DNA of 64,000 bases from Gramella sp. MAR_2010_147 (GTDB taxonomy: Bacteria > Bacteroidota > Bacteroidia > Flavobacteriales > Flavobacteriaceae), in assembly GCF_900105135.1 (NCBI RefSeq), contig NZ_LT629741.1:1736001-1800000 (forward strand), written 5' to 3'. The position numbers and the translations under genes were made by a program. Under the pieces are notes generated by a model that was not told where the DNA came from, did not search any database, and saw only the letters and a program-made list of their open reading frames with translations. Position 1 is the stretch's first letter, and every line of letters starts with the position of its first letter. This document shows, one piece after another, positions 33,626 to 44,200 of this stretch.

Positions 33626-35743
33626 CTAATAATCAAAGTACCAGTTAAAAATATCGGTTCTTAATCCGAAATTTATCCAGGTGGTAGAATTTTCGAAATT
33701 AGCTGGAGTATTTGCCTGTGGATTAAAATCACGATAAATAAAGCTGGCAAATAACTTCAAATTGGTAGTAGGATTTACAATATACCCAGCCTCCAATTCA
33801 GAGTAAAATGAATTGGTGGTATTTCCCTGGCCTATTTCAACACCGGTATCAAATGGACGATCTTCTTCGTTCCTGTAAATATCCTGTCCAAAATAATCTC
33901 CTGTTTCAGAAAAATCAAAACCTCTTTCCCCATAGATCAATTTAGCTGAACCAAACAAGCGATCCTTTCTATACCTGGCAATCCCAATGATCTCCCTGAA
34001 ATTAGCTCCCCAGAGATGTGCCATAGACTGATTATTATGCCCGTAATTCAAAGTAATGGAATTATGTGAATACGTATAAGGTCGCACCTGGTTATACTCT
34101 GCCTGCAAATAAAGATCCTTTACATCGAATGCATTAAAGTATTTGAACCCAGCCTGAAAACCAAGCTTATTCTTCCAGCTACCCTCTCCTCCAAAAACAT
34201 CTACGGAAGAAAACTCATCGATCAACCATTGACCATAAGCGTACATTTGATTTGAGATCTTATACTTTCCGGTTAAACCGATAATCGCATTTCCTCCGTC
34301 AGCTCCGGTTGCAAATTCAATAGCACGATAAAATATTACCGGGTTCAGGTAGTTAAGATCAAAACCACGATCATTATCATTCTCCCACATTACCGATTCA
34401 AAAAAACCAAGGTTTAAACGCTTAGTGATATTTAGACTCAGGTAATGATTGGCGATATATTTTGTCCTGAAAGATCCGCTATTAGTCACTGCAGGCCTTA
34501 CATCCCGTAGAGACATCCAGGTATTGGTATATTTAATTTTCCAGAACTTGGTATTCAATTTCAAGTAGGGATATGGAGAAGGATTATCACTTAGCAACAG
34601 CGACCTGTACCCATCACCAATAAAGTTATTCCCATGTCCAAATTGGATGTTAATGAATTCTGATGGCGTAAAAGAAAGATAACCCTCAGCTACAGGATAA
34701 TCATAACCATCATTCATAAATGTTTTAGCTATCCCCCTTCCAGGAATGATTGCAGGGTCACCTCCCGCCGGCCTTATAGATTCAGCAAAATTATTATAAT
34801 ACTGCGCAAATCTTCCCTGGCTCTCATATATTACCGAATAGAAATTGAATTTCTCACCCAATCCTCCCTGGATGATAAATTCCCGGGTATTATTGTAAGT
34901 AAAATCATGTTCCGTTTGTTCAAAATCCTTTCCTATTTGAAGGTCAAAACCAGGATCTATTGTAAACCAGTAATTTTCGGTTTGATACCTAAAAAGATGT
35001 TCATTCCATAATTTTCTTCCCGCCAGCGTATTTCTATCCTGAAGCAGTTCATCTCGATTTGCTTCAAAATCGTAATAAGGATTTACTTCGCTAAACATTA
35101 AAGGTTTTGAGGCTGAATGCGTATTGGCACCAATTTCATTAAACTGCGCATCAAACCTGCTATAAAACTCATGAGATAAGGGAATATTTATCTGGCTATT
35201 ATAACGCGGACTTTTAAATTCATCTGACTTTATTTTTTCATATTCAGATAAGGCATTAGGCTTAGCAGCAACCATTGTTTCACTTTCCTCTCTCAATTCA
35301 ATTTCATCTTCCTGATTAACTGGCTCAACCGCCACATTTTCCTGAAGCGGAATTCTAAGCGGCATCCTGAACTGCATATGAATAGGACGACCGTTATAGG
35401 TTGCAGGCTTTATTTTAGGTAAGGCATCAAAGACGCGCTCCGTCTCTTTCTTCAATTCATCATAGGAAGCATCCAGGTAGATTAATTGAAATTCTCCCGA
35501 TTCATCAACTTCAAAAATAATGGTTAACTGACCCTTATAGGATTCGGTTTGGACAATTTCAGGCACCTGAAAGTTAGTAGTTATAAATGCAATAAGAGTT
35601 CGATTAAAACAATCTGGCTGATTGGAATATGCGACATTCTCACATTCTACAAATTCAGGATACACTTCTGAAGATTGATTAACATCCTGAGCAGCGAGTT
35701 GAAAGCTTAAAATAATAAAAGGAAGAAGTAAGATATACTTCAT
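33626..35743 (-). CDS. Outer-membrane protein with TonB-like N-terminal domain (RemB-like gliding protein)
   Basis: The 705-residue protein has a signal peptide (about 1-19, SFQLAAQ). Next is a domain of about 110 residues (25-135) resembling a TonB C-terminal domain, with IIFEVDESGEF and RVFDALPKIKPATYNGRP. A charged linker follows, then a long outer-membrane barrel with Wzi-like features. It lies beside two TonB genes, a context I associate with RemB of Flavobacterium. The gene name is not certain, so none is assigned. Confidence 0.65.
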   Translation of the reverse strand: MKYILLLPFIILSFQLAAQDVNQSSEVYPEFVECENVAYSNQPDCFNRTLIAFITTNFQVPEIVQTESYKGQLTIIFEVDESGEFQLIYLDASYDELKKETERVFDALPKIKPATYNGRPIHMQFRMPLRIPLQENVAVEPVNQEDEIELREESETMVAAKPNALSEYEKIKSDEFKSPRYNSQINIPLSHEFYSRFDAQFNEIGANTHSASKPLMFSEVNPYYDFEANRDELLQDRNTLAGRKLWNEHLFRYQTENYWFTIDPGFDLQIGKDFEQTEHDFTYNNTREFIIQGGLGEKFNFYSVIYESQGRFAQYYNNFAESIRPAGGDPAIIPGRGIAKTFMNDGYDYPVAEGYLSFTPSEFINIQFGHGNNFIGDGYRSLLLSDNPSPYPYLKLNTKFWKIKYTNTWMSLRDVRPAVTNSGSFRTKYIANHYLSLNITKRLNLGFFESVMWENDNDRGFDLNYLNPVIFYRAIEFATGADGGNAIIGLTGKYKISNQMYAYGQWLIDEFSSVDVFGGEGSWKNKLGFQAGFKYFNAFDVKDLYLQAEYNQVRPYTYSHNSITLNYGHNNQSMAHLWGANFREIIGIARYRKDRLFGSAKLIYGERGFDFSETGDYFGQDIYRNEEDRPFDTGVEIGQGNTTNSFYSELEAGYIVNPTTNLKLFASFIYRDFNPQANTPANFENSTTWINFGLRTDIFNWYFDY

Positions 35744-35817
35744 ACGCCGGGGACCTATAGTTAGTTTTTACGGGTGTAATATACATTTTTTCCAAAAGGG
35801 AATTGACATAAAAAGAA

Positions 35818-35841
35818 AAATCCCGGCGATTGCCGGGATTT
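35818..35841 (-). terminator. Terminator after the tonB pair
   Basis: AAATCCCGGC and GCCGGGATTT form a 10-bp perfect stem around GATT. On the minus strand it is followed by TTTTTCTTTTT. It separates the TonB genes from the RemB-like gene. Confidence 0.88.
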
Positions 35842-35867
35842 AATATATTAGAGTAAGGATACTAAAA

Positions 35868-36590
35868 TTAATCCTGAACTTTAAATGCAATTGGAAGTGA
35901 GTACATAACTCCTACCGGCTTACCACGTTGTTTACCCGGCTTCATTTTAGGCAGACTGTTAATTACTCTTGCAGCTTCCTGCTCTAGTCTTGGGTGTGGA
36001 GCACGTGCTCTTACCTGACCAATATTTCCTTTTTCATCAATTCTAAACTGAACAATTACACGGTTGATCCCGCTAAGCCCAAGTTCAGCTCCAAGATCTG
36101 TATCGAACTCTTTGTTCACATATCTACTGATCTTTTCACTCATACACTTCTTACGCTCATTGTTATTACCCAAATTTTCACAACCTGGGAAGATTGGCAC
36201 ATCTTCAATAACCGCAAAAGGAACATCTGCAACTTCCTCTTCTACAGGAGCCTCAACAACTTCTTCAACCTCAACGATTTCATCAAGATTTGTTTCAGTA
36301 GATTGAATTTCATCTTCTTCCACTTCTTCCTCATCTTCCACTACTTCAATAATTTCTGGTGCCGGTGGCGGTGGAGGTGGAGGTGGTGGGGTATTAAGCA
36401 TTTCAGTAATTGGCACATCCTCTTCATCAAGGGCGTCCATATTTACCTGTCCTATATCTATATTATCAGGGTCATAAGTTTTCCACTCAATCGCCCTCCA
36501 TGTTATAAATAGAACTACAATAAGACCAAGTTGTAAAAAAAATACACTGTATCTTTTCAAGTTAGCCTTTGGATTTTTCTTAGGTTCCAT
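35868..36590 (-). CDS. Energy transducer TonB, second tandem copy
   Basis: The 240-residue protein has one N-terminal helix (about 16-33), a short Pro run (nine prolines near residue 70), a long Glu/Val-rich linker and a TonB C-terminal domain with VIVQFRIDEKGNIGQV and LPKMKPGKQRGKPVGV. The CxxxxxxxxxxC-type segment FPGCEN...KKCM is typical of Bacteroidota TonB proteins. It resembles the upstream copy closely in its ends but not in its linker, a sign of tandem duplication. A gap of 110 bases with no clear promoter precedes it. Confidence 0.9.
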   Translation of the reverse strand: MEPKKNPKANLKRYSVFFLQLGLIVVLFITWRAIEWKTYDPDNIDIGQVNMDALDEEDVPITEMLNTPPPPPPPPPAPEIIEVVEDEEEVEEDEIQSTETNLDEIVEVEEVVEAPVEEEVADVPFAVIEDVPIFPGCENLGNNNERKKCMSEKISRYVNKEFDTDLGAELGLSGINRVIVQFRIDEKGNIGQVRARAPHPRLEQEAARVINSLPKMKPGKQRGKPVGVMYSLPIAFKVQD

Positions 36591-36700
36591 AATGCGTTAT
36601 ATTGTTAAGGGTTGCTAAAATAAAGATTTTTTCTAAAAAAATAAATTTATCTGGAATAATAAGTCATTAAAACTACAGTAAATTTATAAACCGCTCATTA

Positions 36701-37420
36701 TCATTCCTGAACTTTAAACCGAATAGGTATTGTATATGAAACCGGAACAGGTTTACCTTGTTGACGACCGGGACTCATTTTTGGTAATTCTCCTATTACT
36801 CTTCTAGCCTCATGTTCAAGTTCGGGATGTGGAGCTCTGGTTTGAATTTGCTCTACCAGTCCATTTTTATTTACCACAAACATAACAACCACAAGATTCG
36901 TACCAGTGAGCCCCAGCTTAGCACCTAATCCCGTATCAAATTCTCTATTTACAAAATTCGAGATTTTTGAACTCATACATTTCTTGCGACCTGCATTATC
37001 AATCAAATCTTCACATCCGGGGAAAATGGGTACCTCCTCAATAAAATCAAAAGGCACTTTTATATCCTCTTCTGGTTTTTCAGGTTCTTTAATATCTTCT
37101 GGCTCTGGAATGTCTTCAAGATCAAGATCTGTTGGAATTACAGCATCCTCTTTGCGGTTTGAATCGTCTGGCACCTCTTCAATAACGTCTACGATTAGTT
37201 TTGGTGGCGGTGGAGGTGTTTTCTTCGGAATAATCATAATTGGAGGTTGTTCGTCTTCAAGAACATCCATGCTTATTTTTTCTTTCTCCTGGGGTTTTGG
37301 ATCATAAGTTTTCCATTGAAAGGCCTGGAGGGTTAGAAAAAGTACGAGAATAAGTCCAATTTGCAGGAACAGGACCCATCTCCGACGAAGGTCCACTTTC
37401 GGGTTTTTCTTAGGTTTCAT
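36701..37420 (-). CDS. Energy transducer TonB, first tandem copy
   Basis: The 239-residue protein has one N-terminal helix (about 17-33), a Pro/Lys segment (PPPPPK), an acidic linker with repeated DIPEPEDIKEPEKP, and a C-terminal domain with VVVMFVVNKNGLVEQI and LPKMSPGRQQGKPVPV. It links the inner-membrane ExbBD motor, which is not in this window, to outer-membrane receptors. It follows vanZ at 32 bases and so may be part of the gcvH transcript. Confidence 0.9.
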   Translation of the reverse strand: MKPKKNPKVDLRRRWVLFLQIGLILVLFLTLQAFQWKTYDPKPQEKEKISMDVLEDEQPPIMIIPKKTPPPPPKLIVDVIEEVPDDSNRKEDAVIPTDLDLEDIPEPEDIKEPEKPEEDIKVPFDFIEEVPIFPGCEDLIDNAGRKKCMSSKISNFVNREFDTGLGAKLGLTGTNLVVVMFVVNKNGLVEQIQTRAPHPELEHEARRVIGELPKMSPGRQQGKPVPVSYTIPIRFKVQE

Positions 37421-37452
37421 AAAAAGTTGAGTTAATAAAGGTTATAATTTAG

Positions 37453-37851
37453 CTAGGCAACTTTCTGCTTTACTTTTTTCACTGTCGGCGCCATGACGAT
37501 AAAAAATAAAACAGCAAGTACTACACCAGTAGAATTTGCCAGAACATCCCACCAATCGGGTGTCCTGTAACTGGTTAGAGTTCCCTGCAAAACCTCAATT
37601 AACATACCAAATACAAAACAAGCGAGAGCCACCCACCATAAATTGGATGTATACCTCTTAAAATCAGGTTTTTGAAATACAAAATATAGCTTCCACAAGA
37701 AAGCTAAAAACAAATATGCCCCGGCATGGAGCATTTTGTCTGTAGGATCAAAACCGCCTACACTTACTTTAAAGTCCATTACAATTAAAGAAAAATAGGT
37801 AATGGCACTGGTATAAATGAGCGCGGCGAATAATAATATCTTAGCTACCAA
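37453..37851 (-). CDS. VanZ-family membrane protein
   Basis: The 132-residue protein has four membrane helices (about 5-25, 43-61, 70-92 and 104-124) with the VanZ motifs [16 protein letters not shown] and EVLQG. The VanZ family is named after a teicoplanin-resistance protein, but most members have no proven role. The start must be TTG: it is next to an upstream in-frame stop and the next ATG is at codon 25. It overlaps gcvH by 11 bases. Confidence 0.85.
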   Translation of the reverse strand: MVAKILLFAALIYTSAITYFSLIVMDFKVSVGGFDPTDKMLHAGAYLFLAFLWKLYFVFQKPDFKRYTSNLWWVALACFVFGMLIEVLQGTLTSYRTPDWWDVLANSTGVVLAVLFFIVMAPTVKKVKQKVA

Positions 37852-38221
37852 CTACTTCCTTATATTCATCTGCAGATAACAAATCTTCCAGTTCTGAAGT
37901 ATCTGAAAGCTTAATTTTTATCATCCATCCTTCACCATAAGGATCTTCGTTTACTTTTTCAGGCTCGTCTTCAAGGCTATCATTAAATTCAATGATCTCT
38001 CCCGAAAGTGGCATATAAAGATCTGAAACGGTTTTTACAGCTTCAACGGTTCCAAAAACCTCTTCTTTTTCAAGAGTTTCATCAAGAGTTTCTACCTCAA
38101 CATACACGATATCCCCAAGCTCTCCCTGGGCAAAATCTGTAACTCCTATAGTCGCGGTATCGCCATCAATCTTAACCCATTCGTGGTCTTTAGTGTACTT
38201 TAATTCTTGTGGAATATTCAT
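37841..38221 (-). CDS. gcvH: Glycine cleavage system protein H
   Basis: GcvH carries the lipoyl arm that moves the aminomethyl group between the P, T and L proteins. The 126-residue protein has the YTKDHEWVK opening, DIVYVEV, and the lipoylated Lys63 in [20 protein letters not shown]. The gcvP and gcvT genes are not in the window. It has its own consensus promoter and is followed by vanZ, which overlaps it. Confidence 0.96.
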   Translation of the reverse strand: MNIPQELKYTKDHEWVKIDGDTATIGVTDFAQGELGDIVYVEVETLDETLEKEEVFGTVEAVKTVSDLYMPLSGEIIEFNDSLEDEPEKVNEDPYGEGWMIKIKLSDTSELEDLLSADEYKEVVGS

Positions 38222-38242
38222 AGTATAATTTTAATAGGATCG

Positions 38243-38272
38243 CAAAGTTAGTTTTTTAGCCGAATTGTTCAA
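38243..38272 (-). promoter_or_regulatory. Bacteroidota promoter for gcvH-vanZ
   Basis: On the minus strand TTG (38272-38270), a 19-base spacer and TAACTTTG (38250-38243) match the consensus. It lies in the 63-base gap between sprA and gcvH. No terminator hairpin is seen after sprA, so read-through is also possible. Confidence 0.7.
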
Positions 38273-38284
38273 ATAAGGAATTCG

Positions 38285-41200
38285 TTAATTTCCGAAATTA
38301 TATATTAAGGTAAAACCAGATCTAATTGTTGTTTGCGGGAATGCGGTAGAAACTGCATATTCAGAGAAAACATGATCGTAATAAAATCTCGCCGTTAAAT
38401 TTCGGGTAAAGGCGTAATCTGTCTTGAAATTAATAGACCATATATCCTGTCCGGAAATTGTTTGGGCATTTGCCAGATCCAGGTATCTAACAATAGTACG
38501 GTTCTTTCTATAAGAAACATCTGCCCTAAAATTAAGGTCACTGCTAAGTACTCTTCTTCTCCCTCCAAGTGCGGTCGCTATTTTTAGGTCTTTAATACGA
38601 TACCCTAATCCCATCGTATATTCATTCCCGCTGTATTCAGTCAAAAGGTTATTATCAAAACTAAATGCAAGGGATCTATCTTTTTCTATTTCAGCAAGGA
38701 TCTGGATACTGCCTTTGGTTTCAAAATCTACACGTGCCAGAGGTGTAAATAATTCGGTTAATACCAGATTAGAAAAAAGCACCGGGTTCTTAAAATCTCC
38801 GGCCTGGTTCACTTCATTAGGATTAGCAGCATCATAATCAAGGTTTGTCTGGAATTGATTCAAAGTATAATCGGCTCTGTATCCATGATTAATTGAAAAT
38901 CTTCTAAACTTATCCCGGAACCAGTCAAGCCTCATTAATCCCGTGTATTTTACATTCCAGTTAGGCATAGGAAAATCTCTGAAAGCTCCTAGTTTTATGC
39001 TACCCGCATCTTGACCTGAATATGCCGCTATAAATGCGGGAAGCAACACCGCCTGGTTACTTTTACCTATTCCGCGAGGAAAACCGTCTTCTCCCACATC
39101 GTTAGGATCCAGCCCCCTATCCTGAGCAAGTCTTCTTGCTATTTCCAGCCGATTTTCTCTAAAAGTTTCAAAATTTTCTGAACTCGTTTCAGTAGAATTA
39201 CTAAAGGAGGTTCTTATAAGTATGGTTGAGATATTCAAATTACCATACGTATATGGTGTTAAAGATTGATATTCCAGCGTGTTTGGATCTACTTTATAAT
39301 TTTCTGAATAATTCTCTGAATAGTTCTTTCTTCCGGTAAGCTCTATGGTGAGATCTGGCAAAAACCCAAGGCCTGCCTGATAATCTAACTGTTCGTTCTT
39401 TAAAGCCGTGTACTGCTGATTGAAATTCTGGAATAAAGTAAGCCAGCCTCTTTCTGCAGCCATGTATCTTATATCGTCCTGAAAACCAAACGTAAATCCT
39501 GCTGTAGGTCTAAAAGTGCCCATAAAACCGACACTCTCGGTATATCCCGGAAGAAAAATACCTCGCGTATTACGATAATTTAATTGTAAGGTCTTAATTC
39601 CCGTAACTATACTCACAAAAGTATTATAACCTTTATTTCCTCTGGATTCTGGTTTAGCAGCCTCTTCTTCTTTCTCCTGACCCGGCGGACCAAGACTAGG
39701 AACCCCTCTACTTCTCTCCTGAATACTCTTCCCTGCACTTCCAGATTTTTTCTCTACCAGCCCGAAGTAATTATAAAGATCCTGCATGTTTAAATTTGCA
39801 TTGATCTGATGGGTATTGGAGTTTTGAACACTGTTACCAATATCAGGAATACCTTCCAGTTGCTGGTAAATTCTAGACCCTCTCTGCCATTGAAAATCTC
39901 CCGTATAAGTATAGGTTGCTTTTATAAATCGCAGAACCGGAATTTTATCAAAAGGCAACTGATAATTTACCTGCAATGATTGAAAATGCAGATTAGGTTC
40001 TCCAATATTAAAAAAATCATCCCATAAGCCTATACTGTTATCGGCAAAACCTTCTTCATCTATGTAATTTCTAATAATCCTATTATTACTAGCATTGAAA
40101 GAGAAACTTAAAGACCTGGTTAGATTATAATTTACCCCGTATTGCCAGTCAAAAAGATAGTTTCTTTGATACAAAGTTGGAATACGAATATCATCATCAC
40201 TTAAATCCAGAGAACGGAATCTTTGCTCATTATACTGCCTGAAAATATTAGAACTGGCATTTATATTAGAAGGAAGGTAATTAAAATTGAAATCTCTGAA
40301 AATCGCAAAATAATCACTACTATCCAGTACTGCGATATTTTTTAGAGGCTCCACGGTTTTTTCAGGAAAGTTAAATTCATAAGTACCACCCAGTCTTACA
40401 CTTTTATCTACACTTTCTTCCACCTCAAAATCACGATGATTTACCTGGTTATACGAAGATGAAAAAGCAAAATTCTCAACATCGTATGGCATAGGTGTTT
40501 TCTCTCCTACCCTCTCTTTTCGAAGCCCTATCACATTGATACTTTCTCTTTTGGTATAAGACTGTGATTGTTTTTCTACTCTGTCTCTTTCTTCGGGATC
40601 CTGAATATTCGCCAATCTAGTATCAAGCTCTACATCCAGAAACTCCTGATCGTATTTTGGGGTGATCAACTCCTCTCCTCTGCTATAGTTCACAGGTACT
40701 TTTACACCCCATTTCTTTGGAAGTAACTGTCCCATATTCACATTGGTAACAAAATCATATTGTTGCAGATCTTCCCTACTTCGTTGATTAGGTCCTTGTT
40801 CAATACTACCAAAACCAACGGTACTTCTCCTTCCTGTTGCAGATATATTGGCAAAATCTGCCAGATTACTATCCATGCTAACAACTCCAGCCCAACCACC
40901 TTCATTTTTAAGGTCTGACAGTCTTAATTCATTAAACCAAACTTCTCCACAAAGATCGGTAACACCATCTACGCTTGTTCCGTTCTTCACGCCCACCATT
41001 AATAACCTAACATTACCAAAACTAGGGTTTCCCTTCACCCCTAATCTTAATCTACCCATGTCGTAAGCAGCTTCAGCATCTACAGGTTGCAACTCATCGG
41101 TAAAGAAATTAAGATCGGTTGAATTTAGGGAAGGATCTCCCAGAACAGCCGTTTTAATTTGCTGTAGAAGATCAAGCTCAAGATTTAACCGGTTTATTTC

Positions 41201-44200
41201 GGGCCAAATCTCTTCCGGAGTGGTTGCTCCAAAGAGGGTTGGCGATAACGGTATCTCAATTTGATAGAAATTATCAGTAAAATCGGTTCCCATTCTAACA
41301 AATGCCACTAATTGCCCATCTTTCAACAGTCTCTGATTTAATAAGGATTCAGCATGAAGAAACATTTCAAGATTCTTATACTGCCGCATATCGATCTGGA
41401 AATTCTTATATACTGCTCTCGCATCCTGAGGCTGAAGATCGCAAGTCCTTAACGATAGTGACTGTTCATTTTGCCTGATATTAGAATTACTTTGAAACAA
41501 CTCTTCACGTTGAACACCCGGAGGAAGTACATATGGAATTGGCTGCCTGTTTTCATTCTCTTCAATATTAACCGCGTTTACTTCAAAGAGCGTATTAGGG
41601 TTCTCTATTTGTGTCCTGTCTTCAAAAAGGCTCTGCGTATATCTTCTATAGTCACCTCTTACAAGATCCATGGTTCCAAATCTCATAATTGTTGGATCCT
41701 GGAAATCTGAGAGAAACATTCTAATGAATCTTATTGAACGGAAATCTGCTATTCCGCCTACGGCATTGGTTGGCTCAAAGATTGGCACCTTAAATTGAAG
41801 CCATCTCACCGGAAGTTCCTGGCCGTTCCTTAAGGTTACCGAAAGTTCTTTAACATCTGTGATATACTCATTGTTATCAATATTCATTCCCTGGAAAAAA
41901 GGAACTTTATATTCAAAATAACTATTAATGGTATTCATCGTGTTGTCACGATTTATATCTTCAGTAGTTGGCAATGTTGTATTTCCTCTATTGGTATCGG
42001 TTACCTGTGTTGGAGAGTTACCTTCAGTTCCATTGTAGTTTCTATAACGTTCAAGAATACTTCCGTTCGCACTTAAGAAATATTCATAATTATCTGCAGA
42101 GGGATCGGGAAGACCTGCGAAATCTGAAAATTTCACACCTTCCTGTGCATCCTGAAGTCCGTCGTAACCAGCATCCTGTCTGGTTCGAGCATCGCCTTCC
42201 GTATCGAAGGCATATACAAGAGAGTTATCTGCCGGTACTGCTCCAAAAGCAGTGTTTATGATATTCGCTTCTCCTTCCAGCTCAGGCAATCCATTCTCAT
42301 ACTGCTTTCTTCCATCTTTTAGTACATCTTCAGAAATATTACCGAGGTTAAAATTGATTGTCCCTCCCGTATTACCAGAGTTCTCCGGATAAATATAAGG
42401 GTCCATTACCCAAAACTGGATATACTCCACATTTGATTGTTCAAAATTGGTAGTATTAATAGATCTCATTATTCCACCGAAATTACCACTCGGGTTCGGT
42501 AGATTATTAGATCCTGTAGCAGCCGGGTTATAATTATAAGGTCCGCGTTCCTCAGGATTATAGGCAACGTCCATTGTATAGATCACTTGCGGTTGCCCCT
42601 GTACCACATCTGTATTCGGGAAAATTTCACTTAATGAAACTCTTCTGGCCTCATAAGTAGAAATATCAGAATCACTAATTCCATCAGGTCTTCTGTTGCT
42701 ATAGAAAATAGGATCTATGGTATACCAGGCGAGTTTACCTCTTTTGTATCCTACACCCAGATCTCCATTTGACAGTTCACCTCCAAAACCAACTGGCACA
42801 CTGGAAAGTTCCCAGCTTAGCGGATTATTAATATCTATAGAAGTCTGGGAGGCTTCAAAATCATCTATATACGTAGTGGCTTTCCCGTCAAAATCATTAG
42901 ATGCCGGTGAGCCCGGCACCAAATAAGCAAACTCCCCCCGAACAGATACATTTGATTTCACATCTGTATCTATATTCGGTAATTTATTTACCATCCTTGT
43001 AAGAAAAGGAACTTCAGTATTATAATTTAAATTGAGGCCAAGAATGGTATTATTAATTGGCTCATAACTATAATTCGCTTTTTGCGTTAATGGACGTTCT
43101 TTCAAGTTTATAAAAGTACCACCAATAAGAAAATTCTCATTAAACTGGTGCTCGACATTAAGCCCTGTGAAACGCTTAGTTTGCTGACCAAAAAGTGCAT
43201 TATTTTCAGTATTTACCTGAATTGGAATATCAGAAGCCAGCAAGGCCTCATCAAGAATTTGCACTCTACCCAGTTCATAGTTCACCACATAATCTACGCC
43301 TTCCTGAAGAATTCTACCTCCGGCAGTAACCGTAACAGATCCTGGAGGAAGATTGAAGCCAATGGGAATCCCTTCTACTTCAGCAGATTTATATCTTCCT
43401 TTTAACTGAAATTTGTTTTTATCTGCCTCTTCCTGCTCAGCCTGGGTTTTGGTGGTACGATACATTGCCCTGAAAACATATCTCTGCTGATTCTCATTCC
43501 ATGTTTCTGGAATCGTATAATCTTCAGAACCACCATTCGGGGTTTCATCAAGCTTTTCAAATAAATGATTTCCAAAAGGCTCTACCGTAGTAAAGATGAT
43601 ATTTCCATTTACCGGATCTATCGTGATTTGCGGCACATAATCAAAAAAGCCGTCTCCCCCGTTTATAGGGTCGTTATTTGAATTTAATTGATCCAATCTA
43701 AATATCCTCAGCAACGGTGTATCAGCAACATCGGCCGGTAATGTGGTTCCCTCTACCGGTTTGATGTAGTTAAGTGGTTGTGGATCTGTATAAAGAATAT
43801 TCATTCTAAAATCCTGCCGCTCTAATTGATAGGCGCCAAGACTATAGATATTCTTCATCATCAAATCCCAAATTGGCTCATTTACATTGGTAATGGTGCT
43901 TTTTAGCATTTTCACTACAAGATTCTGACTCGCCCTGGGATTCGTCCCGGTATCTGGCTCCACACCCGTATCATCATTGGTGGCATTCACCCCATCATTG
44001 GCAAATTCTCCCACCTGATATACCTCCCCGTTTATTGTATACTGAAATGCAACCCCTAAAACTTCATCGTTACTTAAACGCTGATTAAGAGAAATATAAC
44101 CTAACTGCGTATTTAAAGTATATTCAGAAGGTTTTAACTGTCTTGCGTTTTCCAGTTTAGCATAATCTGTCCCTTCAGAAACTGTAACCGGTCCAAAACC

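Noticed and set aside
36361..36390. Simple repeat of GGTGGAGGTGG type as a possible tandem repeat locus
   Set aside because: It is the coding sequence of the TonB proline run, not a free repeat array.
35994..36512. 172-codon plus-strand frame antisense to tonB
   Set aside because: It contains strings of Trp/Arg from the reverse of the proline run and no plausible protein features.
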